The notes under the pieces are model-generated. The model was not told the DNA's origin and ran no database searches. It saw only the letters and a program-made list of their open reading frames with translations. Below are positions 1 through 10,530 of a DNA stretch of 64,000 nt, piece after piece (position 1 is the first letter of the stretch; every line of letters begins with the position of its first letter). Location of the stretch: the NCBI RefSeq assembly GCF_024139115.2, contig NC_085141.1, positions 73,263,481 through 73,327,480 on the forward strand. The letters are read 5' to 3'. The position numbers were made by a program, and so were the translations under genes. Source of the stretch: Armigeres subalbatus. Its lineage: Eukaryota > Arthropoda > Insecta > Diptera > Culicidae.

Positions 1-200
1 ATATGGCGATTATGGGTTTGCTCCCTTCTTCAAAACCAGTCAATGTTTTCAAATGAAATCTGCCTTCTTCTGATCAAATGATGAAGTATCGATAAGAAAA
101 CGCAATTATCCTGTTGACCAATTGGTTTATTCATTTTTCGATTGTGAAAAAACTGCGAATCAAGCTGGCAACTCCGAGCAAGGCCGGGTACATACAGCTA
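1..200 (+). repeat. Repeat end, copy 1 (possible Helitron-like 3' end)
   Basis: This ~200 bp block recurs at 1762-1961 in the same orientation with clear but imperfect identity. Both copies end in a GC-rich run (AACTCCGAGCAAGGCCGGGT) followed by an A-rich step and CTAGT. A 3' end in CTAG next to T is what Helitrons show, but I do not see a good terminal hairpin, so the class is a guess. The left edge of the window may cut it. Confidence 0.45.
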
Positions 201-244
201 GTATGTATATAAAAACCAATCTATGTATGTATGTTCGCTAACTA

Positions 245-1140
245 CTTCTGAACCATTTGGTCGATTTCAACCAAATTTGGTACACACGTTCTCTATCCTC
301 AGGGGAAGTTAACAAAGGGGTGGGATGGTCATGTAGAAAAGGGGAGGGTGGTGGGAGGGTTTTGTTCAGAAAACGAACAATTCTGTGTAACTTTCAACTC
401 CCAGGACCGATTTCAACCAAATTTGGTACAGACATTCTCTATCCTCAGAGGAAGTTAACAAAGGGGTGGGATGGTCATGTAGAAAAGGGGAGGGTGGTGG
501 GAGGGTTTTGTTCAGAAAACGAACAATTCTGTGTAACTTTCAACTCCCAGGACCGATTTCAACCAAATTTTGTACACATATTCACTACGAGGAGGTAATC
601 ATATGGGAGGGATTTGGGAAAGGGGAGGGGTCTGGAGGGAGGGTTTTGTTTAGAAAACGGGCAATTCAAAGTAAATCATGAACCCCTGTACCGATTTCAA
701 CCAAATTTGGTACACACATTCTACATCATAAGGAAAAAGATAACAAAGGGGATGGGATGGTCATTGGAAAAAAGGGGAGGTATAGGGGAGGTGTTGTCTT
801 TGGAAAACGAGCAACTCAGTGTAACTCCCAACCCCAGGACCGATTTCAATCAAATTTTGTACACATATTCACTATGAGGAGCCGATCGTACAGGAGGGAA
901 ATTTGGATAAGGGGTAGGGGTCTGAAGGGAGGGTATTGTTCAGAAAACGGGCAATTTAGTGTAACTTCTGAACCCCTGTACCGATTTCAACCAAATTTGG
1001 TACACATTTTCTATCCCTAGGAGAAGATAACAAAGGGGGTGAAATGGCCGTTGAGAAAAGAGGAAGGGTAAAGGGAAAGCGGTTGTCTTTAGAAAACGGG
1101 CAATTCAGTGTAACTCCTGACCCCCAGGACCAATTCTAAG
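245..1140. repeat. Degenerate ~145 bp tandem repeat
   Basis: Six diverged units are anchored by the phrase CCGATTTCAACCAAATTTGG near 262, 408, 553, 691, 840 and 980, so the period is 138-149 bp. Each unit also has AACAAAGGGG..., GGGAGGGTTTTGTT and GAAAACG(A/G)GCAATTC blocks. Short open frames here only reflect the repeat. A stray single unit lies near 1528-1560. Confidence 0.75.
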
Positions 1141-1500
1141 CAGATTAAATGATTAAATCATTCAACTCTATGATTAAAGATTATGATTAATGAATTATAA
1201 TTTTTTGAAAATGATGACTGATAATGATTAATGATTAAATTCATTTTTGACAATAATTAACGATTATGAATAATGAAAAAACCGTTGGATTATGATTAAC
1301 GATTACCGATCGTGATTAAATGTTGACACACTATGTGTATGGTTAATGATTAACGATCGATATGATTAATGATTGATGATTATGAATGATCAAATTGCAT
1401 AGTGATCCATAATCGAGTAACCTTTATTCCAAATTTTAAAAGGTATGATAATTATATGATAATGATTCAAGATTAATAAATAAAAGCAAGGTATGCAATG
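1141..1500. repeat. AT-rich GATTAATGATTA low-complexity stretch
   Basis: Irregular repetition of GATTA, ATGATTAA and close variants. No coding or RNA signal is seen. The following 1500-1761 holds only the stray repeat unit and otherwise undistinguished sequence. Confidence 0.6.
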
Positions 1501-1761
1501 ATCCAATGTTCCAGCATAACTTCTGTACCCCTTGCCCGATTTCAACCAAATTTGGAACAAAAATTCTTTTTCTTAAGAAGGCGAAGATGACAGGGATCGA
1601 TCAACTCAACACTTCATCGAAATCATGGTTTGCCCAGAGAAAAGCAATGATTAAAGTGTTTCCTTCTGGACGGTAAATGTGATCATTTCTTTAAAAATAG
1701 ACGTTTTTCCGGAATAAGGCATCGGTGTATGTTTTTCCTTCTTTAGAAATAGACGTTTGCC

Positions 1762-1961
1762 GGGAATAAAGCGATTTTGGGTTTGATCCCATTTTCAAAA
1801 TCAGTCAATGTTTTCAAATGTAATCTACCTTCTTTTAATCAAATGATGAAATATCAATAAGAAAACACAATTATCCTTTTGACCTATTCCAATTCCGATG
1901 GTGAAAAAAACTGCGAATTAAACTGGCAACTCCGAGCAAGGCCGGGTACATAAAGCTAGTC
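1762..1961 (+). repeat. Repeat end, copy 2
   Basis: Direct copy of 1-200, including the shared words AGTCAATGTTTTCAAATG and AACTCCGAGCAAGGCCGGGT and the final AGCTAGT. Together the two copies bracket a 1.56 kb region of tandem and AT-rich repeats, as expected for one element with duplicated ends or for two adjacent insertions. Confidence 0.5.
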
Positions 1962-1989
1962 TTAAATGTAATTTACCTATTTCAAACAA

Positions 1990-2155
1990 AATGTTGAATA
2001 ATTTGTTGAGAATATGTTTCTGAACTAAAATCTAGAGTTTAAAAGTAAGAGTTTAAAAGTAAAAGAAGCCTCCATTTGAGAGACATGAAGGTCTTTTTCC
2101 GAAAAGCTTAGTTGCTCCATTTCAAGAGAATTGAAAGCATCCTTTAACGATTCTC
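1990..2155 (-). mobile_element. Flank of satellite, homologous to interior of hAT-like element
   Basis: Read on the opposite strand, the hAT-like element at 19400-19560 contains matching phrases: AACTAAAATCT(A/T)GAGTTT, CATGAAGG followed by TTTTTCCGAAA, a GTTGC run, and CGATTCTCGGAAGCCTC at the array edge. The satellite edge therefore corresponds to the inside of that transposon in inverted orientation. Confidence 0.6.
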
Positions 2156-5100
2156 GGAAGCCTCCTTTCAAGAGGCTCGGAAGCCTCCTATCAAGAGGCT
2201 CGGAAGCCTCCTTTCAAGAGGCTCGGAAGCCTCCTTTCAAGAGGCTCGGAAGCCTCCTTTCAAGAGGCTCGGAAGCCTCCTTTCAAGAGGCCTCCTTTCA
2301 AGAGGCTCAGAAGCCTCCTTTCAAGAGGCTCAGAAGCCTCCTTTCAAGAGGCTCAGAAGCCTCCTTTCAAGAGGCTCAAGCCTCCTTTCAAGAGGCTCGC
2401 AAGCCTCCTTTCAAGAGGCTAGGAAAGCCTAGCAGCCCCCTTTCAAGAGGCTCAGAAGCCTTTTTTCAAGAGTCTCAGAAGCCTTCTTTCAAGAGGCTCA
2501 GAAGCCTCCTTTCAAGAGGCTCAGAAGCCTCCTTTCAAGAGGCTCAAAAGCCTCCTTTCAAGAGGCTCAGAAGCCTCCTTTCAAGAGGCTCAGGAAGCCT
2601 CCTTTCAAGAGGCTCAGAGCCTCCTTTCAAGAGGCTCGGAAGCCTCCTTTCAAGAGGCTCAGAAGCCTCCTTTCAAGAGGCTCAGAGGCCTCCTTTCAAG
2701 AGGCTCAGAAGCCTCCTTTCAAGAGGCTCAGAAGCCTCCTTTCAAGAGGCTCAGAAGCCTCCTTTCAAGAGGCTCAGAAGCCTCCTTTCAAGAGGCTCAG
2801 GCCTCCTTTCAAGAGGCTCGGAAGGCCTCCTTTCAAGAGGCTCAGAAGCCTCCTTTCAGAGGCTCAGGAAGCCTCCTTTCAAGAGGCTCAGAGCCTCCTT
2901 TCAAGAGGCTCAAAGCCTCCTTTCAAGAGGCTCAGAAGCCTCCTTTCAAGAGCTCGGAAGCCTCCTTTCAAGAGGCTCAGAAGCCTCCTTTCAAGAGGCT
3001 CAGAAGCCTCCTTTCAAGAGGCTCAGGAAGCCTCCTTTCAAGAGGCTCAGAAGCCTCCTTTCAAGAGGCTCAGAGCCTCCTTCAAGAGGCTCAGAAGCCT
3101 CCTTTCAAGAGGCTCAGAAGCCTCCTTTCAAGAGGCTCAGAAGCCTCCTTTCAAGAGGCTCAGAAGCCTCCTTTCAAGAGGCTCAGGAAGCCTCCTTTCA
3201 AGAGGCTCGGAAGCCTCCTTTCAAGAGGCTCAGAAGCCTCCTTTCAAGAGGCTCGGAAGCCTCCTTTCAAGAGGCTCAAGCCTCCTTTCAAGAGGCTCAG
3301 GAAGCCTCCTTTCAAGAGGCTCAGAAGCCTCCTTTCAAGAGGCTCAGGAAGCCTCCTTTCAAGAGGCTCAAGCCTCCTTCAAGAGGCTCAGAGCCTCCTT
3401 CAAGAGGCTCGGAAGCCTCCTTCAAGAGGCTCAGGAAGCCTCCTTCAAGAGGCTCAGAAGCCTCCTTCCAAGAGGCTCAGAAGCCTCCTTCAAGAGGCTC
3501 AGAAGCCTCCTTCAAGAGGCTCGGAAGCCTCCTTCAAGAGGCTCAGAAGCCTCCTTCAAGAGGCCTGGAAGCCTCCTTTCCAAGAGGCTCAAGCCTCCTT
3601 TCAAGAGGCCTGGAAGCCTCCTTTCAAGAGGCTCAGAAGCCTCCTTTCAAGAGGCTCAAGCCTCCTTTCAAGAGGCTCGGAAGCCTCCTTTCAAGAGGCT
3701 CAGAAGCCTCCTTTCAAGAGGCTCCAAGCCTCCTTTCAAGAGGCTCGGAAGCCTCCTTTCAAGAGGCCTCAGAAGCCTCCTTTCAAGAGGCTCAGAAGCC
3801 TCCTTTCAAGAGGCTCAGAAGCCTCCTTTCAAGAGGCTCAGAAGCCTCCTTTCAAGAGGCTCAGAAGCCTCCTTTCAAGAGGCTCAGAAGCCTCCTTTCA
3901 AGAGGCTCAGGCCTCCTTTCAAGAGGCTCGGAAGCCTCCTTTCAAGAGGCTCAGAAGCCTCCTTTCAAGAGGCTCAGGCCTCCTTTCAAGAGGCTCAGAG
4001 CCTCCTTTCAAGAGGCTCAGAAGCCTCCTTTCAAGAGGCTCAGAGCCTCCTTTCAAGAGGCTCAGAAGCCTCCTTTCAAGAGGCTCAGGAAGCCTCCTTT
4101 CAAGAGGCTCAGAGCCTCCTTTCAAGAGGCTCAGAAGCCTCCTTTCAAGAGGCTCGGAAGCCTCCTTTCAAGAGCTCAGAGCCTCCTTTCAAGAGGCTCA
4201 GAGCCTCCTTTCAAGAGGCTCAGGAAGCCTCCTTTCAAGAGGCTCAGAAGCCTCCTTTCAAGAGCTCAGAGCCTCCTTTCAAGAGGCTCAGAAGCCTCCT
4301 TTCAAGAGGCTCAGAAGCCTCCTTTCAAGAGGCTCAGGAAGCCTCCTTTCAAGAGGCTCAGAGCCTCCTTTCAAGAGGCTCAGAAGCCTCCTTTCAAGAG
4401 GCTCAGAAGCCTCCTTTCAAGAGGCTCAGAGCCTCCTTTCAAGAGGCTCAGAAGCCTCCTTTCAAGAGGCTCGGAAGCCTCCTTTCAAGAGGCTCAAGCC
4501 TCCTTTCAAGAGGCTCAGAGCCTCCTTTCAAGAGGCTCAGAAGCCTCCTTTCAAGAGGCCTGGAAGCCTCCTTTCAAGAGGCTCAGAGCCTCCTTTCAAG
4601 AGGCTCAGAAGCCTCCTTTCAAGAGGCTCAAGCCTCCTTTCAAGAGGCTCAGAAGCCTCCTTTCAAGAGGCTCAGAAGCCTCCTTTCAAGAGGCTCAGAA
4701 GCCTCCTTTCAAGAGCTCAGAAGCCTCCTTTCAAGAGGCTCAGAAGCCTCCTTTCAAGAGGCTCAGAAGCCTCCTTTCAAGAGGCTCGGAAGCCTCCTTT
4801 CAAGAGGCTCAGAAGCCTCCTTTCAAGAGGCTCAGAGCCTCCTTTCAAGAGGCTCAGAAGCCTCCTTTCAAGAGGCTCAGAAGCCTCCTTTCAAGAGGCT
4901 CAGAAGCCTCCTTTCAAGAGGCTCAGAAGCCTCCTTTCAAGAGGCTCAGAAGCCTCCTTTCAAGAGCTCAAAGCCTCCTTTCAAGAGCTCAGAGCCTCCT
5001 TTCAAGAGGCTCAAGCCTCCTTTCAAGAGGCTCAGAAGCCTCCTTTCAAGAGGCTCAAGCCTCCTTTCAAGAGGCTCAGAAGCCTCCTTTCAAGAGGCTC

Positions 5101-5980
5101 AGAAGCCTCCTTTCAAGAGGCTCAGAAGCCTCCTTTCAAGAGGCTCAGAAGCCTCCTTTCAAGAGGCTCAGAAGCCTCCTTTCAAGAGGCTCAAGCCTCC
5201 TTTCAAGAGGCTCAGAAGCCTCCTTTCAAGAGGCTCAGAAGCCTCCTTTCAAGAGGCTCAGAAGCCTCCTTTCAAGAGGCTCAGAGCCTCCTTTCAAGAG
5301 GCTCAGAAGCCTCCTTTCAAGAGGCTCAGAAGCCTCCTTTCAAGAGGCTCAGAGCCTCCTTTCAAGAGGCTCGGAAGCCTCCATTCAAGAGTCTCAGAAG
5401 CCTCCTTTCAAGGAGCTCGGAAGCCTCCTTTCAAGAGGCTCAGAAGCCTCCTTTCAAGAGGCTCAGAAGCCTCCTTTCAAGAGGCTCGGAAGCCTCCTTT
5501 CAAGAGGCTCGGAAGCCTCCTTTCAAGAGGCTCGGAAGCCTCCTTTCAAGAGGCTCGGAAGCCTCCTTTCAAGAGGCTCGGAAGCCTCCTTTCAAGAGGC
5601 TCGGAAGCCTCCTTTCAAGCGGCTCAGAAGCTTCCTTTCAAGAGGCTCGAAAGCCTCCTTTCAAGAGGCTCGGAAGCCTCCTTTCAAAAGGCTCAGAAGC
5701 CTATTTTCAAGAGGTTCAAAAGCCTCCTTTCCAGAGGTTCGGAAGCCGCTCTTCAAAAGGCTCGGAATTCTTCTGAGTAGAGGTATGAAAGCGTATTTTC
5801 AAGAGGCTCAGAAGCCCCCTCGAAATCCGCCTTTTAAGAGGCTCGGAAGCCCCTTTTCTAGGGCTTGGAAGCAGCCTTTTAAGAGGCGCTGAAGTCTCCC
5901 TTCAAGAGGTACGGAAGCATTTTTTAAGAGATGCGGAATCCTACTTTCACAAGCTTTGGAAGCCTCCTCCCAAGAGGTTC
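2156..5980. repeat. 3.8 kb satellite array of a 23-bp hairpin monomer
   Basis: On the order of 150 head-to-tail copies of AAGCCTCCTTTCAAGAGGCT plus CAG or CGG. Each monomer contains the inverted repeat AGCCTC...GAGGCT around a short loop, and adjacent monomers form a second small palindrome across GGCT/AGCC. The centre is very homogeneous; both edges (2156-2250 and 5680-5980) are diverged. Common variants drop one or two bases. The monomer lacks stop codons in the plus-strand frames, so a 1253-codon open frame (2131-5892) arises without any need for a gene. Diverged relatives in inverted orientation lie at 18400-19480. Confidence 0.95.
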
Positions 5981-6380
5981 TGTCCGTGTGTATGTGTGTG
6001 TGTGCAGACGAAAACCGAAAAACACTAGCCACTTTTTCATTTAGTAATTCTAAACCGATTTTCTCGCAACAAGGGAGCATCCATAAATTACGTAACGCTC
6101 CGAGGGGCAGGGGGGTTGAACAAAGTGCGACAATCCATACAAACATTTTTAATGATTCATACAAAAAGTGTGACATAGGGGGGAGGGGGGTTGAAAATGG
6201 CCAATTTTTGCGTTACGTAATTAGGCGTGGATCTTCCTCAAGTTGCATTCGACAGGGGACAAAGCCTTGTTGATCACTATTGAATTTGATAACGATAAAC
6301 TATTGCGCTCAAAAGTTATTGGTGTCTTGGCTAAATGCGAGAAAGGCAGTATCACCACTCGGTGAATTAAGTTGGGTTTA
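5981..6380 (-). mobile_element. Repeat related to 12914-13314, interrupted by a MITE
   Basis: Shares, in inverted orientation relative to 12914-13314, the GTCCGTGTGTATGTGTGTG run, CATTCGACAGG, GTTGATCACTATTGAATTT, and GTCTTGGCTAAATGCGAGAA followed by AGGCA. A MITE sits in its middle. It appears to have inserted in or next to the satellite-bearing hAT-like element. Confidence 0.6.
6075..6240. mobile_element. MITE with ATTACGTAACGC inverted ends
   Basis: The left end is GGAGCATCCATAAATTACGT and the right end, reverse-complemented, begins GGAAGATCCACGCC followed by TAATTACGTAACGC. CAAG occurs at both outer edges and may be the TSD. The related repeat at 12.9-13.3 kb has CGCAACAAG joined directly to TTTCATTCGACAGG, which acts as an empty site. 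Confidence 0.6.
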
Positions 6381-6395
6381 TCATTCATAATTCAT

Positions 6396-6496
6396 AATAT
6401 TTACGCTTATTTCCATTTACAGCAAAATAGGGGGCACCTCGAAAATTGCAAAAGTTTGAAGGGGGTACCTTTCAAGGAAAAGGTTGAGAACCCCTG
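6396..6496 (-). mobile_element. hAT-like element end (inverted)
   Basis: Reverse-complemented, this reads CAGGGGTTCTCAACC, then ...GTACCCCCTTC and AAACTTTTGCA. That matches the left end of the intact hAT-like element at 18176 (CAGCGGTTCTCAACC...AACTTTTGCATACTTTGAGG). With the homology at 1990-2155 it suggests that 2.0-6.5 kb is one inverted, satellite-expanded copy whose other end is lost. Confidence 0.6.
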
Positions 6497-6572
6497 ACCT
6501 AAAACATTTCCGAAGACACCGAAACGATCGGACAAGCCGTTTTCAAGTTATATTTTTCGAAAATGTTCAAGA

Positions 6573-7432
6573 AAAGTCCTGGTTTTAGGAGGGACGCTAA
6601 AAAGCTCTGACACGACGGCCCTCCAACGAGACAGAAGGTTTGCACAGGCCCAATAAGCCGCCTTTAAAAACAACCATTACGAACGACATAGAAGATAATA
6701 CGACTTGATAACGACCTAGGCGACGAATAAAGGATCACGATTGGAAGCTTGGAACTGCAAGTCACTAGGCTTCGCAGGTTGCGACAGGATAATCTACGAT
6801 GAATTACATCCCCGCAACTTCGACGCCGTAGCGCTGCAGGAAATCTGCTGGACAGAACAGAAAGTGTGGAAAAGCGGGCATCAAGCGGCTACCTTCTACC
6901 AAAGCTATCGTACGTACTTTGGACTCCGCAAAACGCTCCGATCGAATAGAGTTCACCGCCGTACCAAACTGACTATCTACAAAACGCTTATTAGACCGGT
7001 AGTTCTCTACGGACACGAGACCTGGACGATGCTCGTGGAGGACCAACGCGCACTGGGAGTTTTCGAAAGGAAAGTGTTGCGTACCATCTATGGTGGGCTG
7101 CAGATGGCGGACAGTACGTGGAGGAGGTGAATGAACCACGAGTTGCATCAGCTGTTGGGAGAACCATCCATCGTTCACACCGCGAAAATCGGAAGACTGC
7201 GGTGGGCCGGGCACGTAGCCAGAATGTCGGACAGTAAGCCGGTGAAAATGGTTCTCGACAACGATCCAACGGGAACAAGAAGGTGAGGTGCACTGCGGGA
7301 AAGTTGGATCGATCAGGTGGAGGTCGATTTGCGGACCCTCCGCAGACTGCGTGAAGTGCAGCCATGGACCGAGCTGAATGGAGAATACTTTTATGTATTG
7401 CACAGGCCACTCCAGCCTTGGTCTGGTAATAA
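6573..7432 (+). pseudogene. RTE-like LINE copy with internal deletion
   Basis: Related to the fuller copy at 22720-26011. The left part matches the 5' leader and start of the AP-endonuclease (about 22907-23254). At about 6906/6907 it jumps to the region matching 25477 onward, so about 2.2 kb holding the rest of the endonuclease and nearly all of the reverse transcriptase is missing. The remaining 3' part encodes the typical C-terminal tail (FGLRKTLRSNRV, LYGHETWTMLVEDQ, RWAGHVARMS) with several stops. It ends in an A-rich tail (TAATAAATAAAATAAAA). It cannot be functional. Confidence 0.8.
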
Positions 7433-7789
7433 ATAAAATAAAATCATTATTTGAAATACAAATTGAAAGCAAAACTACAAAAAATAACTATTTGACACCA
7501 ATTTGACTCTCACGTCTATGAAACTACCTGTTAAACAAAGTTATACGATCCTCTAAGCGTTACATGATCATAAAAATACATACAATTCTGGGTAAAAGTT
7601 ATCAGCAAATTAGTCCCAGCACGATAGTAGGTGATACCCGATACAACGGATAGCGGTATAGTGTAGCAATGGCAGAAGAGAAACAAGTCCTCCGTAGAAA
7701 GAATAGGCAGCACGAAGAGAGTGTGATAGTTGAAGCACAGGGGAACATGGATAGAAACGATATGCGGATGTTTTACGATGATTGTCAAT

Positions 7790-8250
7790 TGTGCGCGGCA
7801 CAAGACTGCGCCAGTGCCCACTATGTGCAATGACATAGAAGGAAATTTGCTGACAGACTAGATTATGAAAACGGAGGAGTAATAAGACACCGAACGGATA
7901 AAGTCGACGATGGTCAAGCTGTGGAACCACCAACGCTTGATACGACACACATGTGGTGTGGATGATCCGTGATACCTGGAGTACAACTTGCAGACTCACC
8001 ATCTGTTCAGTAAATTCAAAGCAGCATACAATTTAGTGAAAATAAATTAACTGTGGAAGATAATGTTTAAGGTTTTCCAGCGAAACTGATTAGGCTGATA
8101 CGTGCAACGCTTGGTGGCTCGAAATCAAGTATTCAAAATGCAGACGAAGTATCTTGTTTGGTTTCACGTTTGGTGTTGGCGGTGAGGTAGTGCGTGATGG
8201 TTATGTGTTTGAAGTTGTTGATGAATTTGTTCACTTTAGTAATGCTGACT
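7790..8250 (+). pseudogene. Degenerate RTE-like reverse transcriptase fragment
   Basis: Traces in shifting frames: a DIEGNLLTD-like run near 7830, FKAAYN near 8015 (compare FKAAYD in the better copy), a weak match to the following helix, and VFEVVDEFVHF near 8207-8240 (compare EIEVVEEFVYL). Heavily mutated. The preceding 7433-7789 shows nothing I can name. Confidence 0.55.
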
Positions 8251-8262
8251 AACCAACAATAC

Positions 8263-9004
8263 GGCAGCCTTTACTGTGCACCGTTCAATGTGCAAAAACG
8301 ATCCATGAAAAAATGAAAAACGATTCATAAATAACATCTGAATGTTCCATAAAACGCTACCATAAATCCTTAAAATAGTTCGAGAAATTCCATAAAGAAT
8401 AGTTGAAAAATGATCCAAAAAAACTATATTTTGATCCATAAATCCAAAATCAAATTTGCGCAATTTTTATTCTGATGATGATCAATAATTTCAGTAATAT
8501 GATCCATAATTTTGGTCATATTATCCATAATTTTGATAATGCGATCCATAATGCTTGGAAAGAAGGCTATATGAACTATATTAATTAATCCACACATTTT
8601 TAAAAATCTGTGGATCATTTAGCAAAATTTATGGATCAAATGGCCAGAATTATGGATCTTATAACCAAAATTATGGATCATATTTGAAAATTTGAAGTTT
8701 TATGGATCAAAATATAGTTTTTTATGAATCATTTTCCGAAGATTTCTGGATCATTGGCATACGTTCATGGAATAATAGCAAAAATTGTATTGTTTTTAAA
8801 CATCATGTTATTGGTACCTAGTTTCCTATTAATTGCTAAATTTTAGCTTAGTTATGGATCGAAAAATTATTCTTTATGGAATCTCCTGAACTTTTTTATG
8901 GATTTATGGTAGTGTTTTATGGAACATTCGGATCCTATGTACGGATCGTTTTTCATGTTTTTATGGATCTGTCTTTATTGTTTGTATGCAAAAGTATGTT
9001 TTGC
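8263..9004. mobile_element. Fold-back element with 10-bp TSD
   Basis: The left half is full of GATCCATAA words and the right half of their reverse complement TTATGGATC; the arms pair over more than 150 bp (for example GAATGTTCCATAAAAC... against its complement near 8900-8925). The element is bracketed by the direct repeat CCAACAATAC at 8253-8262 and 9005-9014. A long-armed fold-back element with a 9-10 bp TSD would suit a Mutator-like non-autonomous element, though the outermost ends match poorly. Confidence 0.65.
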
Positions 9005-9035
9005 CCAACAATACAGTTAAATACCAGTAACTTCG

Positions 9036-9737
9036 AGCTTGAGCTTGAGCTTGATTGACTGCTCGTAGTTGCTACTCCATTATGACCAGATCAGCTGTTC
9101 TTGCACAGGGAACCAACAGATGTTTGCTTGGGACTAGCACACATCTTCAATGTACAAGTACTGGTGATCTCATTTGTTAGGTCATACTGGCGCCTGCCAC
9201 GTCAGAATGCAAGTCAATGTAGGGAAGGGGAGGAAATGACGATGCAATCACTCGCCCACTGCAAGCCGAATATACCTCTGCACTTGCCACGTTCATGCGG
9301 AATTTGTTGGAATTTCTGGGTTAGGTTGGAGAGGCAGAGGTTCGTCTTGGTTAACGAGCTGCCAATGTGATAGATAGGAGAAGGTAACTGATGGAATTTC
9401 TAATTGGATGTAGGAAACGAGCTCTATAGTTCATTTCCAATTCTAGCAGATTACTGTTAGAATACTCAAGTTGAAGGTATAGGAATAAAAATGGAAACGG
9501 TATGAAAGTCCATTTCCAGTTCTAGCGATTGCTAGAACATGAGAAATATAGAGGAAGATACAAAGTAGGAGAATGGAACGGACCTGGGATTGAACCCACG
9601 ACCTCCTGCGTATGAGGCAGAAGCAGTAGCCATATGACTACCAAGCCCGCTTCGAAACAAGAGAGATCACGCACAGAACTGATAAATTTTATTACCGGCC
9701 GCGCAATGCAGAACACAATAATTCGTCCGACCGCGCG
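9036..9737 (-). mobile_element. tRNA-promoter retroposon, copy 1 (702 bp, 23-bp TSD)
   Basis: Flanked by an exact 23-bp direct repeat (9013-9035 and 9738-9760, beginning ACAGTTAAATACCAG). On the minus strand it contains a tRNA-like pol III promoter: A-box-like TGGTAGTCATATGGC (9629-9643) and B-box GGTTCAATCCC (about 9586-9596). The 3' end is an (AAGCTC)n-like tail at 9036-9055. At 700 bp it is long for a SINE, so it may be a SINE head fused to other non-coding sequence. No reading frame of interest is present. Confidence 0.75.
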
Positions 9738-9760
9738 ACAGTTAAATACCAGTAACTTCG

Positions 9761-10322
9761 CCAGATAAACTCTAATGTACTCGCTACTTCAAACATTCGA
9801 ATGAGTATTAAATTTGAGGAAAATCTTAATCGTGAATAGCGTTTGTTAGATTAGCATCGTCCAAAGGTTGGCTGATTTAGATAATATTTTGTCCAGAATA
9901 TCAGGGTATCCAATACAATTGAATAAAATTTTTGACATAGTTTTTTACCTAACTACCCAGGTAACCGTAAGCATTTGATAATTGAGCCATCCTAGTCGTA
10001 CATTGCTGAAATCAGATCTGTGCTAAAAAAAAGTTATCTCATAATGCAAAGAGTCCACCTCATAGCAACAAACATCAAAATAAAGCAGTTTCAAGGTGAA
10101 AATAATGTTTTCCTTGATACTTAATATGTTACTTGGGATATTTCAGGCTGCTTCATGTTTTCTCTTTGTGTTTACATCCATTTTTGACTTTCTCGAACAC
10201 CATATAATATACAGAAAGGCTATATAGACACTCCGAATGACCACAAACGAACCTTTTGTATGACTGACTCATATATTAATCGGCCCAACTAGTCGAAATA
10301 AGGTGATCACTATTTCTGAGTT
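9761..10322. other. Unassigned AT-rich DNA
   Basis: No gene, RNA or clear repeat is visible. Confidence 0.4.
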
Positions 10323-10328
10323 TATGTA

Positions 10329-10524
10329 CACCCGATTCTGTTTTTACACGGTTTTTTACACGGCCGTTTAAAAAAAAAATTCCAAACAAATTTTTTGCAA
10401 AGTTGTTCCATGTTGCATGATTTGTCGAGAAATCATAAAACTTTTTTTACACGGATTTTCGAATTTCGAACTGAAAACTTTTTTTACACGGAACGCATCC
10501 CCCGTGTAAAAAAAGAATCGGGTG
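10329..10524. mobile_element. MITE with CACCCGATTCT ends
   Basis: Left end CACCCGATTCTGTTTTTACA; the reverse-complemented right end CACCCGATTCTTTTTTTACA matches over about 20 bp. TATGTA flanks it on both sides (10323-10328 and 10525-10530). The interior repeats TTTTTTACACGG. It has no coding content. Confidence 0.7.
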
Positions 10525-10530
10525 TATGTA

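Noticed and set aside
2131..5892. 1253-codon open reading frame as a repetitive protein gene
   Set aside because: It simply translates a 23-bp satellite whose monomer has no stops in the plus-strand frames; indels shift the reading without consequence and nothing suggests selection.
2156..5980. CRISPR-like array
   Set aside because: Monomers are contiguous with no unique spacers, and the genome is eukaryotic.
6804..7472. 222-aa minus-strand frame
   Set aside because: Antisense shadow of the RTE-like fragment on the plus strand; similar shadows occur at 23152-23757, 25416-25784 and 25561-26016.
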